Part shown: piece after piece, positions 23,127 through 34,780 of the stretch
How the letters are laid out: the number at the start of each line of letters is the position of its first letter
How positions within the stretch are numbered: position 1 is the stretch's first letter
Assembly (NCBI GenBank): GCA_016584305.1
Contig: JACEEZ010024150.1
Location: 1-64,000 of the forward strand
Direction of reading: 5' to 3'
Length of the DNA stretch: 64,000 bases
Source: Chionoecetes opilio
Lineage: Eukaryota; Arthropoda; Malacostraca; Decapoda; Majidae
Translations under genes and position numbers: made by a program
The notes under the pieces: generated by a model
Told to the model about the DNA's origin: nothing
Seen by the model: only the letters and a program-made list of their open reading frames with translations
Databases searched by the model: none

Positions 23127-24493
23127 CCGTATTTGCCGGCGCATAAGACGCAGTTTTTTTCCAAGAAAGGGAATGCAAAACTCACCCTGCGTCTAATGCG
23201 GCCATATTACTAATGAGAGGTCGGGCAGAGAATGCAGAATAGTCGGTGGTGTATTACTAAGGGGGTCTCAAGAAATCTGTGTTGAGCAGTTGACCACTGA
23301 ACACAAATTTGTAACTGTTACTAATAATATCAACAGTAATGCATAATACTAAGAAAAAGTTGGAGTTTAAGAGAAAACAAGAGGTGGGGCAACAAGGTGG
23401 TGGTTTCTGCTGCCAAGATAGCCATCATATGTAAACATGACCCCCCTCCCGCAGTCCCGCTGCCGCTCTCCACTGTAAATGGATGGGAGACAGGGTAGGC
23501 CTTTATACCACCTCGATCCCTCAATCCTCACCCCTGTATCTCTATGGATAAGGAAATTGTAAACTGTAACTGGAAAGAGTGCTAGTAAAAAGGCTGCAAC
23601 GGTACCTGTTGACGGGACAGAAGCCTTCCACACATCACACCAAGACCCATCACGGTGCCAAAACTACATCCGCTTTCAAGGCTGAATCACACCATACCAT
23701 CATGCCTTGACCTGTACCTTCCTGAGGAAGACTAATCAACCCTCGCGACTGTGATAGATTCACAGGTGTAAACCATGGCGAATAACTTCGATCCCAACAT
23801 CGGTGCCCTTCAACAATAACAAAAAAGTAGAGATGGTTACCTTACAGTGTAATATCTTGGTAATTTTTTGTTATTGGGCAACCACCGGTTTCGAGGCCGA
23901 AACTTGGTTTTCCTGGATAGTTTTGGTGTGTTCCCAATTAATCTGGCTCTCGTTTTTGTCGGAAATCAATGTTTGTTTACATATGTGTGGGGGGGGTGCC
24001 CGCCCTACCCCTCCAGACCCACCCCGCAAACATTGCTAAGCTTCACACTGCCAATGCCATTAATATCCGATTGCGCCATGGGAAATGGGGCTCAAAATAC
24101 ACAGAATGAAGAAAGATACACGATAATGGAAGTAAGAATCCTAGGACTTTTGAAAGCCCACTACCGAAATAATACCATTATCTTTACTGCAAATTTTACA
24201 CAAAGTAATATACATAACAGAAAAGCAACAAAGGCATACTTACAACATTTAATCTAAGCTAAATGTCATAGGTAGATAATATTATAATATCAATTCGTGG
24301 CTCATCCTGCAATAAATGATGACCGATTTTGGTTACCCTACACATTCTCTTTACATTTTTTTAACTAGTATTATTTTTCATTCACATTCACTGCAACGTG
24401 AATATTGTATTTGGGTACATGCTCAAAATCATTTGCTTTCCCTTACAAAATCTTTTTTTTAATAACTTTTAATATATTTACGAAAAGTAAATA
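23127..24493. mobile_element. TIR element X1 (TA target), left part
   Basis: Starts TA|CCGTATTTGCCGGCGCATAAGACGC. Parallel to X2 (37124-39746) over long stretches: TTGGAGTTTAAGAGAAAACA, TTTCGAGGCCGAAACTTGG and CATTCACATTCACTGCA. Near its distal end it is interrupted by P5 at a TA. No transposase. Short ORFs are not conserved between X1 and X2. Confidence 0.75.
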
Positions 24494-25478
24494 CACACAA
24501 CCCTCGTTTTCCCGGACTATTAGGGGGGAGCACTGGTCCGGGAACCGCAAAAGTCCGGGAATCGCAACAGTCCGAGGCCATTACCCACCCACGGACTTTT
24601 ATCCTACTCTAGTATTTACTGTCCGGCAACCGCCAATATCAACTCCCCTGCCGCGGACTTTTACGTCACTTTTTTTTTTTTTTTAGGGCTGCAAGGATCC
24701 CTTGGGGAACACTATGAGCCCTGGTGATGTCCTATGATGCTATCACAGGCGCTGTAGATGACCTGTCTTCCTCAGGAAGGCACAGGTGAGGCGGATGACA
24801 GCGTGTTGCCAGGAGGGGGGGACTCCAGCCGCCTCCAGCAGGGTGGGCAGGTCACAGGTGGTGACGTTCAGGGTGAGGAGTTGAGAGCGTAGGACTACAC
24901 GGTGGGAGTGGAAGCACGGACACTGCAGCAGAAAGTGTTCAATAGTCTCAGAGACGTTCCTGCACCAGGGGCAGTGGGAGTCAGGGGACGGACGGAGGCG
25001 GTGCAGGTGAACCGTGAGTGTCGTGTGCCCAAATGTAAACAATACGACTGCTGAGCATGCTGCCACCTGGCGGGAGGCCAGCCACCGCCAGCAGGGTGGG
25101 CAGGTCAAAGGTGGCGACGTTCAGGGTGAGGAGTTGAGAGCGTAGCACTACATGGTGGGAGTGGAAGGGCGGACACTGCAGCAGAAAGTGTTCAATAGTC
25201 TCAGAGACGTTCCTGCACCATGGGCAGTGGGGGTCAGGGGACCTACGGAGGCAGTGCAGGTGAACCGTGAGTGTCTGGTGCCCAAATGTAAACAATACAA
25301 CCGCTGAGCACCTGGCGGGAGGCGCGGACACTGACCAGGGGTGACAGAAGACGCTCGGACCGCCGGACAACTTTGTCGATTTACGGACTGGACCAGGCAT
25401 TTTTCCGGGACTCTGACATATCCCCGGACCTCAGATTTTGACCGGGAAATGGAGGTCCGGGAAAACGAGGGTTGTGTG
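24494..25478. mobile_element. pogo-type element P5 with TA duplication
   Basis: TIRs of 24 bp, beginning CACACAACCCTCGTTTTCCC and then GGAC. TA at 24492-24493 and 25479-25480. The interior repeats AGTCCGGG-type motifs and has been invaded by the N2 retrotransposon tail. The corresponding site in the X copy at 35960-35985 is empty (AAATATGTCC). A degenerate second copy begins at 34392. Confidence 0.85.
24669..25360 (-). pseudogene. non-LTR tail N2, tandemly duplicated
   Basis: Minus strand: two head-to-tail copies of the C-terminal block HCPWCRNVSETIEHFLLQCP, then FHSHRVVLRSQLLTLNV and CDLPTLLEAAG. The downstream copy continues to AFLRKTGHLQRL and stop at 24743-24745, then 3' UTR and an A tail (T18 at 24669-24686). 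The upstream copy (about 25080-25360) runs straight into the second one at the sequence PTLLAVAG. It lies inside P5 and is younger than it. The Cys-Cys-His-Cys signature is the usual end of jockey/I-type ORF2. Confidence 0.82.
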
Positions 25479-26130
25479 TATGTCCACCTTCACTCTCAAA
25501 CTTTCTGCACCAATTAACTTATGAGATAAGCACCAAATGAATCATGAAAATATTGCTTACTTGTGCAAAACCTGTCAATCTGACAACACTGGGAAGAATG
25601 GGATTGGGGTCAAGAAGAAACCCATACAGGTACAGCAAAAAAAAAAACATTACGGTGATGAGGTTCTTCAAATTCTGGACCTTGAGATCTTTTAACACTA
25701 CTAAGGATAACAATCTAAATTCTATTACGTATCAATCAAGTCAGAAATGATCATATTGAGTATTTCCTGATACCAGATGCATCTGAACATATAGAAATAA
25801 AGCTTAAAAGTTGTGTTTATGACAAGGACAATGTATTCTCATGCTTCGGGAAGGTTAGACGATATAGACTTTGATAGAGAAATAAACCAGAAAGAAATGA
25901 AGACTGGAACAGGAGACTTCAACTTGTTTACAATTACTACCACCACTAGTGTTTACAAGATCTTTATCAGAAAAGGAAGGACTATCACAGGGGAAGCAAA
26001 TTTGCTTTCTTGGAAGGAGAAGTGCCATCTCTAAAGACTTTATCCAAAGTATTCAAATAATATTCATGAAATGATATCTAATATAACATAAAATAAAGGT
26101 TGGAGGACAAAATTGTTACTTTCTCCTGAC

Positions 26131-26311
26131 CTGCCTGTTGCCACCAGATTTGACCATGGCCATGATTATGTTTTCTGATGCCATGAAAGGTAGCTCTTGA
26201 GTGATGTGACGCTGGATCACCTTTGGATACACCACCAGGCCCTCACAGATGTTCTGCAGGGTAGTCAGTATACTGTCTGCTGTCAGGAATGACTCTGCCA
26301 AGCTGATACGT
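26131..26311 (-). CDS. ADSL: adenylosuccinate lyase, internal coding exon
   Basis: 181 nt from CCACAG|ACGTATCAGC to AACAGGCAG|GTCAGG. It translates (R)[40 protein letters not shown] and [20 protein letters not shown]. This is the strongly conserved block of animal adenylosuccinate lyase ([25 protein letters not shown] and [19 protein letters not shown]). It starts one base into a codon and ends in phase 0, which fits the next exon at 22920. The preceding exon (which should encode the catalytic-loop SSAMPYKRNP region) was not found in the window. Confidence 0.96.
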
Positions 26312-26513
26312 CTGTGGATAATACATAACCCAGCTCAATATGTATATAAAATCAATTATATTTCTAATAGTCAGGCTTCACAGGAAACTCGCTTCTTTAG
26401 TTAGTTAAAGTTAAATATCTTTTTTGGCCCATTACTTGAACAAGAAAGAACAGAGGTAATTCAGAATGGCAGGTTTATATGCATAAAATATATATTTACA
26501 TTGTATTCATATA

Positions 26514-26890
26514 CAGGTTGCCCATCACTAATCCGGCAGCCACGGGACCTTAGGACTGCGGGATTTTCGAAATTTCGGGATTATTGATGTTTTGTCCCCT
26601 GACTCTATATATGCTGTATATATTGTAACAGAAAATGACTACAGTTCTTTAAAGAAAGCTATACAGCAGCAGATTTTAACAATTACGGCAAATAAATGAG
26701 AAGGAATGCCTGTTTGCTGTCGGAAGCGTGAGCATACAGCTGATTCTGGGTACAGCGCCATCAAAACAAACGGCGCCTCCCGAAAACAGTGGCGCGCCAA
26801 CCCGGGAAATTAGAAACTGCACTCCGAAATTCATGCCGGAAAACTGATGGCACCGGAATATTGATTGCCGGATTAGTGATGGTCAACCTG
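26514..26890. mobile_element. 377-bp pogo-type MITE P7
   Basis: TIRs CAGGTTGCCCATCACTAATC CGGC and GCCGGATTAGTGATGGTCAA CCTG, flanked by TA at 26512-26513 and 26891-26892. No ORF. Confidence 0.88.
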
Positions 26891-26964
26891 TACCTAATTT
26901 TAATATCAGCCCTATGGTGTGGTCACTGTAGTGGTCTATGTACTCTCCTCTCAACTAAGGTACC

Positions 26965-27495
26965 TCCTAATAGTCAGTCAGATAGGTGTATCCATCATAA
27001 GAATTGTGGGTTTAGACGTACAAGCATGAAATTTGGCACAGTCATAGATAATAATCTAATGAATAATTCCAGATATGGACCCACCGCGAAAACGTCTTAT
27101 GGTAGCCGTGGCGGCCATTTTACAAAATGACCGTTTTGACCGCGATTATTTTTAACCGGACGACACAAATGCTTCTTTATGTTCTAATGAAATGACTCTA
27201 GATACACATATATGCCATAATTGTATTCTCCAAATGACCACAATTTGCATTTGTGTTGCCAGCAATGTCAATTAACCCACCAGGGAGCGTAATAAGTGCT
27301 GACTCATCAAATTTCGGAACCTCCGCGTTCAGGAGTCAATGTTTCAGTGAAATTACAGGACCAAATTAACTAGTTGACAGGTAAGTACATATATATTTAA
27401 GTAAACCACTATTATCTATGACTGTGCCAAATTTCATACTTGTACGTATAAACCCACAATTCTTATGATGGATACACCTATCTGCCTGACTTAAA
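26965..27495. mobile_element. foldback/TIR MITE beside the 27.5-29.3 kb coding region
   Basis: Left AGTCAGTCAGATAGGTGTAT CCATCATAAGAATTGTGGGT; the right end at 27412-27490 is its complement (ACAATTCTTATGATGGATAC, ACCTATCTGCCTGACTT). The arms are about 85 bp. A third copy of the arm, longer and in the right-hand sense, stands at 29735-29897. So either this is a separate MITE, or the left arm pairs with 29735-29897 to bracket the coding region. Confidence 0.7.
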
Positions 27496-29293
27496 AGTAA
27501 CAAATTTAGTAACTGAGCAAATTATTTGGTGGCTAAGAGATAGATACACTTTCGTCATAATTATTAAAATGCCTGGGTGATCTCCCTGCCCATCACTCTT
27601 CAATGGACCATCAGCCTTTGGGAGTGGAGGATCCTTCCGAGGTAACAGCAGCGGACGAACACAGGTGTAGGACTCTGGGAGCTCTGACAGTGTAGTGGTA
27701 GTAGATGGCTGTTCAAGGACGCTGTGTTCCCTGCGGTCCGTCCCATTATTTTGCAGACTGGGGTGCTGGAAAAGTGATATCCCAGTACCGTGAAAGGAAT
27801 CTGTCGACGTTGTGGAGCTCGGATTGTGGTCGATATTATCAACCGCTGCCGTTGTGAATAAGCCCTCGCGTAGATTGGGTGGACACACTACCTCATCTCG
27901 GTGATACTGCTCACACACTCTGTTTCCCATGGATGTGGAGATTACCATCACTCGGTCATAGGAGATGGACAGTCCGAGATCAAACAGCATCTCAATGAGG
28001 TCACGTTTCCGAGTCCTTGCATGGGCTGTGAGTCCCACGTAGATGGGCAATGGGGTTTCTCTGTCTTTGTTGTGACGCACAGTAGTACTACCCACTCTGC
28101 GACGGATGGAGCTATTGTACTGCAACAACTGAGCTGTGCTGAGGGTTGCTTGGGTTACACCATCACCTGATTGAGACGATGTTGGGGCCGTCGAGGATCA
28201 TGGCCACCAATGTCAACAGTGACTGAGGTACTGATTTTACACAGTCCTCATCAAATGAACCTGTGAATGTAGCTGCAGTTTGGAACATTTCTTTACGTAC
28301 TATCTTCGCTGCCCTTGCAAGACACATGGCTTCGTCATCGTAGTCTTCTTTGCAGACTTTACGGAGGGCAGGTCCTACATCTTTATCAAATGCAAGTAGT
28401 ATATCACGCCCTTCCTTATGAGCTGTAAGGTATGGGATTTGGGCCAGGATACGATTTTTTAACTCTGTGCTATGTTGTCTGACATGCTGCTCCACTCCAT
28501 GTTGTTCTAGACGATTAGAATAAAGTTTGACGAGCTCTGCAAGTTTAAAGACAGGGGCATGCTCTTCATCTATTCTTGTTTCATCGATAAATGACAGCAT
28601 CTCGGCTAGTGCAATCCCATGGTTGACTTTATCAGTTGTGTCCATCTTCTGTTTATCTTGTAATGATTTTGTTTTGTTGTAAAGTGAAACAAGACACCTT
28701 GGATGATATTTTGCATCTTGTGCGACCATGTCCCCAGCACTCAATTTTGCAAGTAGCCTCTCGTCCTGCAGGTCTAATGCACATCTTCGTACGCGGGAGT
28801 CTAGACGAAAAGTTGATGCCTCACGGAGTGGTTCGGAAGTTGACACATCTTCGCATAAAAAACAGACATCTGATGCTGCCACTTCATGATGAGTGACTTG
28901 ACGAGTGTATTTCTTGGATGTAGTAGCATCAGGGTCGCAACCCTGTGTGCATTTCCTTTTTTCTGCTCGTAATTTTATATTATTGAATTTTGTATGGCAG
29001 GATTTGTGCCACTTGGCATTGTTCTCCAGAAACGTAGCTTCAATGCCATTCCCGTCATCAAGGCGTCCTAATTCTAGTGGCATCGGTAATTCGTGAAGTT
29101 CATTGAAGCGTCTGATGTTGAAGGCAATGGTAGAATAACCAACTCCAACATCGTGCCGTTTTGATTCTGCTGGGCATTGCAAACTTTCCCGTGTGATTTT
29201 TTGGCACAAAATGCACTTGTTCCAATCCGTCTGTACCTGCGCCTTTGATTGTCCAGGTTGCAGTGGATCCACTAGCTGATAACTCTTAGACAT
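27478..29293 (-). pseudogene. large Cys-rich transposon-type protein, N-terminal two thirds, one frameshift
   Basis: ATG at 29293. The first frame runs to 28163 (376 aa) and the second resumes at about 28165 and is open to 27478; one base is out of phase at the join. Residues 20-130 have WNKCILCQ, LQCPAESKRHDVGVGY, GIEATFLENNAKWHKSCHTK. A second Cys/His module is VCFLCED ... YHPRCLVSLYNK. Later blocks are APVFKLAELVKLYSNRLEQH, RETPLPIYVGL, KRDLIEMLFDLGLSISYDRV and FTTAAVDNIDHNPSS (27830-27863). I recognise this as a multi-copy family of cnidarian and crustacean genomes, presumably transposon-borne. A relative is at 57340-62025. The last ~40 codons read into the neighbouring repeat, so the C-terminus is lost. 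Confidence 0.7.
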
Positions 29294-29734
29294 TTCGCTG
29301 TTCGAAACACCAAATGAAAAAAAAAGATATGATAAGATATGAGGACGAATAGGATACGATAACAAGTTGCAATAAATAAATAAAAACTTTATTATCACTC
29401 ACTACATGGACACTAATAAATGTATTTCTAAAGGTTCATATGCAAAACTCTGGTGTAAACAGATCACATTTTAAATGGTTTTATATAAATCCTTGTCCCT
29501 CAAAACATAGGTCTAGACACCTTATTTGCTCAGTTATCTGCAATATTGGCCGAGATATAGGCGAATATAGAGTTTTTGGTAATGGCGGCACTAATTTGCA
29601 TAAAAATGATACATGGGACATTTTTTCAACTATTTAACATAGCAAATCATTTTCTACACATTGTTTCCTATCTATAGACACCAATGAGAAGTATATTTCG
29701 GGGGGGGTGCACGAGACCCCTATCTAGCCACTAG

Positions 29735-29905
29735 ACTAAAACCGGCCATTTTGTAAAATGGCCGCCACGGCTACCATAGGACGTTTTCGCGGTGGGTCCA
29801 TATCTGGAATTATTCATTAGACTATTATCTATGACTGTGCCAAATTTCATGCTTGTACGTATAAACCCACAATTGTTACACCTATCTGCCTGACTATAAG
29901 GTACC
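29735..29905 (-). repeat. third arm copy of the 26965-27495 repeat
   Basis: GGCCATTTTGTAAAATGGCC, then CGGCTACCATAGGACGTTTTC, to ACCTATCTGCCTGACTATAA and GGTACC. It is inverted relative to 26955-27130 over about 165 bp. Confidence 0.8.
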
Positions 29906-29927
29906 ATTTGAATCTCAGCTAGAAATA

Positions 29928-31818
29928 CAGAGAGGTCCCGAAGATACGAGCAGTTAGGTTCCACCTGGCATACTCATAAAGCGAAATCTCGTGTAACGAA
30001 ACACATAACTAATGGTAAAATATAGGTTTGGTTCCAGGACCCCATCAATTAAAAAAAAAAGAGAAAAAAAAGACGTTTTTCAAGTTAAAATAAACTATAG
30101 CAAACACAACAAACACACAGCGTCTATATTACCCACACTGTACTACCTATTCTGTAGAAAAAGCATTACGAAAGAGAAAATAGCACACAAAATAACATAC
30201 CTGCACATTAATTAAACATAAAACATGCATAACACTCACAAGTGGTAATGTTGTGTGGGGAGACAGAAAGCTGGCACGTAGCCAGCTGAAGAGTCCCTGT
30301 TTTCTCTCTCCGAGGCTCGAGAGAAAACAGGTGTGACTGCGATTGCAGGGATGACTGGGTTAGAGTTCTTCCTCCTCCCCTTGATCACTTGAGCTCCCTT
30401 CACACATTCCATAATCGAACCACGATAGCGCCACCAATTTGATTATTGATGCTATCGGGAAATTTAACCACGAAAAACGCAGACCACGATAGCCTCACAA
30501 CAATGTCACGCTACCTGTACGTATGTGTCATGACGGTCGTAAGATGGTCACGATGGAGTCATGACAGCTGTAAGACTATGTCACGAATGGAAAATAAACG
30601 GTCATTTTGTCGTCACGATAGAGCTACGATAACCACGACAGTGCCATGACGGTGCCATGAACGTACCACGATAGCGTCAAGAGCTAGCCCCACACGTAGG
30701 TGGGGGTTGCCATGGTGATGGAGAAGGAAGGGGGACTATAGAGATGAAAGTGGGAGAAACAGGGTTGTGTTGGTGATGGGGAATGGGGGAAACGGGGGAG
30801 AGGGGTTGTAATAAAGAAGGGGGTGTTGGTGTTGGTGGGGAAACGGGGGGGGGGGGAGAAGGCGTGGTGTTGGTGGGGGTGTTACCACGTGTTGATGGGA
30901 GTAGTGGGTAGGGAGTCACGGGGGGAGTGTCATCACGTGGTGGTGGGAGTAGGGGGAAGGTAGTCGAGGGGGGAGTGTCACCATGTGATGGTGGGAGTAG
31001 GGGAAGTGGAGTCAGGGGTGGGTGGAGGTGAATGAGAAAGGGGGGGGAAGGCGGAAGAGGGTGCAAAAATGGGGGAAGGCACGCGTAACGAACGGTTTCT
31101 TATCGTCACGATAAACATACGACGATCATGATAGTGTCACGAAGCTGCTACATAGATAACGATAGCATCATGATAGACTTACGATACCGCTGCGTTGGGT
31201 ACGAAAATCGGGGAGCTTCCCAATTTTTTAATGCACACACTAACTTTTTGTGGCCTCGGCCGAGAGCGTCACGAGCGTCACGATCGGTCACGATGGACCC
31301 ATAACCAGGACCATGACGGCGCTGCGCACTGCATTATTGGCGCATTCGTAGTTCCATTATGGAATGTGTGAAGGGGGCTTGGGAAGAGTAAAGATCCTCG
31401 GTGCTGCCGCGTGATACAATAGACTCGAGAGGGTAGGGTAGGTAAGGGACAAGGGAGGGGTGCGCAGACCTCTTCCACTGCCCACAAACTCGTCTCTGCG
31501 CATCTGAATCATTGTACATCGTCCAGTGATGTGAATTTTTGTAGGCCACATTTTCGTACCGAGCCACCAGAATTATCATATTTTCAGATTGATTATCGTA
31601 CAACCTTAGGTAAAATCATATAGTCAGCAAATTACTTTATAATTTTAGTAAATAACTTGTAATTTACTTTAGTAAATAACTTGGTAATTTTACTCACCCC
31701 AGTTTGTATATCGTAGCATTGGATTTTCGATCTCGTATATTAAAAATAGACCCTAATTTACACATCTCGTATCATCGGATTCTCATATATCGAATGCTCG
31801 TATAACGGGACCTACCTG
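29928..31818. mobile_element. pogo-type element P1, non-autonomous copy
   Basis: TA|CAGAGAGGTCCCGAAGATAC ... CTCGTATAACGGGACCTACCTG|TA. The right 370 bases match 2640-2907 next to the transposase fossil. The left 300 bases match 36720-37025. The interior has many short CACGATAG/TCATGAC-type repeats (30410-30680, 31090-31300) and a G-rich minisatellite. No transposase. Confidence 0.82.
30680..31070 (-). repeat. G-rich minisatellite, ~58-bp unit, G-quadruplex-prone
   Basis: Three or more imperfect units, each with GTGGTGGGAGTAGGGGGAAG and GGGGGGAGTGTCA. Many runs of three or more G on the plus strand. The Pro-rich minus-strand ORF is a by-product. Confidence 0.85.
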
Positions 31819-32186
31819 TAAACAGCTTTATGATTACCATCTTGCATATCACAACTCATGTCCACCTGAAAGAAAACTGGTATAGAATATAACTAAATAA
31901 GTTGAAAATCTAACTTTCTGACAGGAGCACAAGGCCAGCGTAAAGATGGCGCACCCTGTACTTCTTTCTTATTTCATGTGAATAGAAGTTCTCAAGGTTT
32001 CTTGTCCTCTGTCCTTATCCCACTACCATTTTGCATAGTAAACAAAAATAAAGACAAGTACGTACTTCAAATTCCCCTAAGTTCTTTGTATTTTTTTTAC
32101 CATCCCTTTCCTGCACATGTAAGGAGACCACTCATGTTGGAGCTCTGACATGACTGCAATGAGGCAAATTTCCACAAAAACCTCTA
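31819..32186. other. unassigned
   Basis: AT-rich DNA with no recognised repeat. A splice-like frame at 31811-31866 was considered and rejected. Confidence 0.5.
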
Positions 32187-32531
32187 TGGGGAGGTGGTAG
32201 CAGAGTGGTTAGCACCTCCATGTGGCATTCTCGGTAACCCGAGTTTGATCCCCTATAAGAACCAAACTCCACTTGAAATCTTTCTACAACGTCGAGTGAA
32301 CTAAGAACACCTACATGCTGCCCATTAACTCTACCTTCGATTGTGAGTGCATCAGAGGACACAGGGGGAGGGGAGGGGGGGGGGTGCATGAGCCTCTAAT
32401 CACAGGCATCACTATAAAAATCCTGCCTGCGTCACCACAGGCGAGGGCAATCATCACAGAACTCAAGTCAACCTCCGGGGCCTACCGTCCGAGCCCTGGA
32501 GGACGCTGCCTACAGGCGCTATATGCACAAA
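32187..32531 (+). repeat. tRNA-derived SINE, family B, copy 2
   Basis: Head GGGAGGTGGTAGCAGAGTGG TTAGCA (A box), GAGTTTGATCCCC (weak B box), then the same body as 11341-11681: ACATGCTGCCCATTAACTCT, GAGCCTCTAATCACAGGCAT. It ends in TGCACAAATATAATA and (TA)n, with no long A tail. Confidence 0.85.
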
Positions 32532-32640
<109 letters not shown>

Positions 32641-34308
32641 CAGTCGACCCTCAATTTAACGGACTAAAAGGGGGAGAAGTGGTCCGTTAAAGTCGATTGT
32701 CCGTTAGAGCGGGGGTATTTTCCCAAGGGTGTGAAAATATAGGAAAACACAGGAACAATTGTGAAATAAATGAGAAAAAATCACAAACACAACCAGACCG
32801 TGTGGCTATGTTGGGAGGTAAACAGTGACTGGCGCTACATCAGGGATTTGGCACACATGCTCACGACTGTTCGGGACTGGTATTAGGAGAGGTAGTAAGT
32901 ATCCAGGCTCGCTCATTACTGCTTGGTATGCTATGAATTATCATTATTCTAGGTGAATGTAAACATATAATCACATTTTAATTGCTATTATTCATATACT
33001 AGCCGCAAAGCCGACCTCCGGGCGGACTTTTTGGCTAGCTCCTGCGGAGGGCTATTGGTAGGCCTTCGGCCCACCACCTGTGTTTGGTGGGCCAAAGGCC
33101 CACCAAACACAGCTTTCTGGAGAGTGTTTTTGGTTGGCCTTTGGCCCACCAAACACAGACTCTCCAGATAGCCCCTTCTAACTTTCCTGAAATCATGGAT
33201 GTAGAAATGTATGTATTAACGCCTTACCCATCACCCCCCACCCATTCACTCACCCATTACCCATCACCACACACCCATTCACTCACCCATTATCCATCAC
33301 CTCCCACCTATTCCCTCACCCATCACCCATCACCCCCCACCCATTCACTCACCCATCACCCCACACCCATTACCCATCACCTCCACCCATTCACTCACCC
33401 ATTACCCATCACCCTACATCAAGGTTTCCTCAATTCTCGCAACCCACATTTTTTCTTCACAATTCTCGCTGATAGGCTGCAAAAAAAAAAAAAAAGAAAG
33501 TGATCGGATCATCTCATAAGTGGGCTTAAAAGTTGCCCCTGGTCGAGCTGGTTCCAAAAATGTGCCATATGAGGGGATTGGGGCACGGGGGGCGGAACCT
33601 ATCGCGGACACACCCACACACACAAAACACACACACACCACACAAACACACACACACACACTTTCGTTTATTACTATAGATGAAGGCAAAGATATGAAAA
33701 TAAAGAAAGGGCTCACCCACCCTGGCAGTGGGGCCCGCGGCAGAGCAGATCAGGGGAACATTATAATCACCCCAAAAAGGGAAGAAAAAGTTCCCGTAAA
33801 TGATGATTTATCCCTAAAATTTTGACTTTTTTCTCACCTTGGTAGTGAAGGTAAAAAAAATTATTACAAGCCAGAGCAGGCCGGTTTTCAAAGGATTGTT
33901 ATTATCATGACTTTTGCTATTATTAATAATTTTTTAGGGTTTTGATAAGCGTTCTATACACGTGTCACTATTTAGGTCAGGACCTGCATGTCCCCTTAAA
34001 AAGGGTGATTTAGGGTGTTGAGGTGCGGGAGACAAGTCGCAGCGGCCCGCCAAAACAAAAATAGTCACTATTTAAAAAATACACACCTTCTACCACAAAA
34101 TCACTCAACACAGCCCTTTCCTTTATAACTTAATATCTGATACATAAAAACTCCTTAAAAACCCAATTCCAAAATAAAATGAGAAAAAATAAATTTGTTG
34201 GGCCCAAATTTTGAGCGGAAGAGCGGTTGGCATCCCATTCTTGCCGCAAATTTTTCAGCAATTTGGAGTCCTTTTAAAACCCAAGTCCGTTTAAAACGAG
34301 GGTGACTG
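32641..34308. mobile_element. pogo/Tigger-type element P2 containing a Helitron
   Basis: Left CAGTCGACCCTCAATTTAAC GGAC. Right end, in complement, CAGTCACCCTCGTTTTAAAC GGAC. TA on both sides. The subterminal GTCCGTTA motif repeats near the left end. Helitron H2 is nested at 32999-33680. No transposase. Confidence 0.8.
32999..33680 (-). mobile_element. non-autonomous Helitron-like element H2
   Basis: Plus strand reads A|CTAGCCGCAAAGCCG ... TTTATTACTATAGA|T, the reverse complement of TC...CTAG. It has CCTCCGGGCGG near the 3' end (imperfect hairpin), nine or so ACCCATTCACTCACCCATTA-type units and (AC)n. Same family as H1, H3 and H4. Confidence 0.86.
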
Positions 34309-34780
34309 TATTAATATATTATATATATATTATATATAATATATTAATATTATATATATATATAATATATATTATATATAATATTATAATACACACAAAA
34401 CCCCATTTCCCGGATAATAGGGGGAGCACTGGTCCGGGGAAACCCCAAAAGTCGGGAATGCAAGTAAAAAAAAAATATAAAATAAATATTAATTATTATA
34501 TATTATATATTTTATATATAATATATATATATATATATATATTTTATATATATATATAATATACATATAATTAAAATATATACGGTGGACCCTCCAACTG
34601 AGCAGTTCACCCACTGGGTTTCAGGGAGTGGATCGATCCCCCATTGACAAAATGCACCCCCTCTGAGAATCAAGGGCTGTAGCAAAATTTAAGGGTGCAA
34701 AGGAGCTGGGGGTTTTTAAAAACAGTGGGGGCCCTCAAGCTGGGGGTGGGGCCAGTCCGCGGGTGCATGCTGTCCCATAC
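34309..34780. repeat. (TA)-rich block with degenerate P5 end
   Basis: Irregular TA/TTA arrays at 34309-34390 and 34490-34580. Between them is a start ACACAAAACCCCATTTCCCG GATAATAGGGGGAGCACTGG like P5. After 34585 comes a further CCCTCCAACTGAGCAG sequence. Homopolymer indels are frequent. Confidence 0.7.

Larger units (their letters stand above)
22921..26130 (-). other. ADSL intron, 3.2 kb
   Basis: Donor GTCAGG (26125-26130) and acceptor GTTGTCAG (22921-22928), minus strand. Most of it is the X1 element, itself split by P5 and N2 sequences. 25520-26110 holds nothing I recognise. Confidence 0.85.

Noticed and set aside
25519..25713. Minus-strand segment GFLLDPNPILPSVVRLTGFA followed by a GTAAGC donor, resembling an exon
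   Set aside because: There is no AG acceptor in front of the open segment and no similarity to ADSL or another known protein.
28636..29096. Plus-strand ORFs over the 27.5-29.3 kb protein
   Set aside because: Shadows of the minus-strand coding frame.
31811..31866. Possible minus-strand exon (CTTTCAG|GTGGACATGAG ... TTTACAG|GTAGGT)
   Set aside because: The apparent donor is the end of a pogo-type element (CAGGTAGGTCCC), and the peptide does not fit ADSL.
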